Positions 6,625-6,695 of a DNA stretch of 6,695 nucleotides are shown here, piece by piece. Both the position numbers and the translations under genes were made by a program. Under the pieces are notes generated by a model. That model made no database searches. It was not told the DNA's origin and saw nothing but the letters and a program-made list of their open reading frames with translations. Numbering within the stretch: position 1 is the stretch's first letter; each line of letters opens with the position of its first letter. This stretch comes from Lentisphaerota bacterium (GTDB taxonomy: Bacteria; Verrucomicrobiota; Lentisphaeria; Oligosphaerales; JAFGRS01), in the NCBI GenBank assembly GCA_012514865.1, contig JAAYZO010000125.1:1-6695 (forward strand). Direction: 5' to 3'.

Positions 6625-6695
6625 TCAGGCGGCGCCGCGCTCCGGTGTGGCTGCCGCCGCCGCGGCAGCCGGCACCACGTCGACATGCACGCCCA
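6625..6695 (-). CDS. C-terminal tail of an unidentified protein (truncated at window edge)
   Basis: A minus-strand frame enters from the right edge and ends at TGA 6625-6627, leaving only 22 codons. The peptide begins GVHVDVVP, continues with an alanine run and ends TPERGAA. Third positions are almost all G or C, as in the real genes nearby. GVHVDVVP recalls the late strand of uroporphyrinogen-III synthase (HemD) domains, but the fragment is far too short to name and lacks the usual residues after that strand. A stable hairpin starts 6 bases after the stop, which supports a true gene end. The main alternative is a chance open frame. Confidence 0.35.
   Translation of the reverse strand, partial: GVHVDVVPAAAAAAATPERGAA

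Noticed and set aside
6486..6686. A 66-codon minus-strand frame at the right end
   Set aside because: It runs through the promoter -35 box and both hairpin repeats. Its Arg/Pro-rich product resembles no protein, and another frame fits better as the real gene tail.

Overview
The window is GC-rich bacterial DNA. It holds the end of a membrane-transporter gene, a small secreted PEP-CTERM surface protein, one very large secreted multidomain protein that fills about two thirds of the window, and the last codons of a further gene at the right edge. High GC, a PEP-CTERM anchored protein with a discoidin-like domain, and a giant Sec-exported protein with a LamG-like domain together suggest a Planctomycetota, Verrucomicrobiota/Lentisphaerota or Armatimonadota-type bacterium or metagenomic genome. 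The sequence alone does not fix the phylum.

Layout, left to right. Positions 1-707 (+) are the C-terminal six-helix half of a major facilitator superfamily transporter, cut by the window edge. Positions 708-821 are a short convergent spacer with no convincing terminator. Positions 822-1571 (-) encode a 249-residue PEP-CTERM protein. Positions 1572-1868 separate it from the next gene and contain a good rho-independent terminator (1789-1825, - strand) for the large gene. Positions 1869-6380 (-) encode a protein of about 1500 residues: signal peptide, LamG-like jelly roll, a beta-rich domain, a TIM-barrel-like putative glycoside hydrolase domain interrupted by a small insert, and two copies of a carbohydrate-binding-like plus beta-domain module. 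Upstream, 6381-6624 holds a consensus Shine-Dalgarno, a sigma70-type promoter (TTGACG, 17 bases, TAGACT) and a pair of 26-base direct repeats, each forming a GC-rich hairpin. Positions 6625-6693 (-) are the tail of another reading frame.

Biologically, the large protein looks like an exported enzyme acting on, or binding, a polysaccharide. The PEP-CTERM protein downstream on the same strand is probably a surface-anchored protein with a galactose-binding-like fold. The terminator between them argues that they are separate transcription units and not one operon. No exosortase, regulator, mobile element, tRNA/rRNA or CRISPR array is visible. The most interesting items are the uncharacterised putative catalytic domain, its internal module duplication, and the repeat hairpin that directly abuts the -35 box of its promoter.
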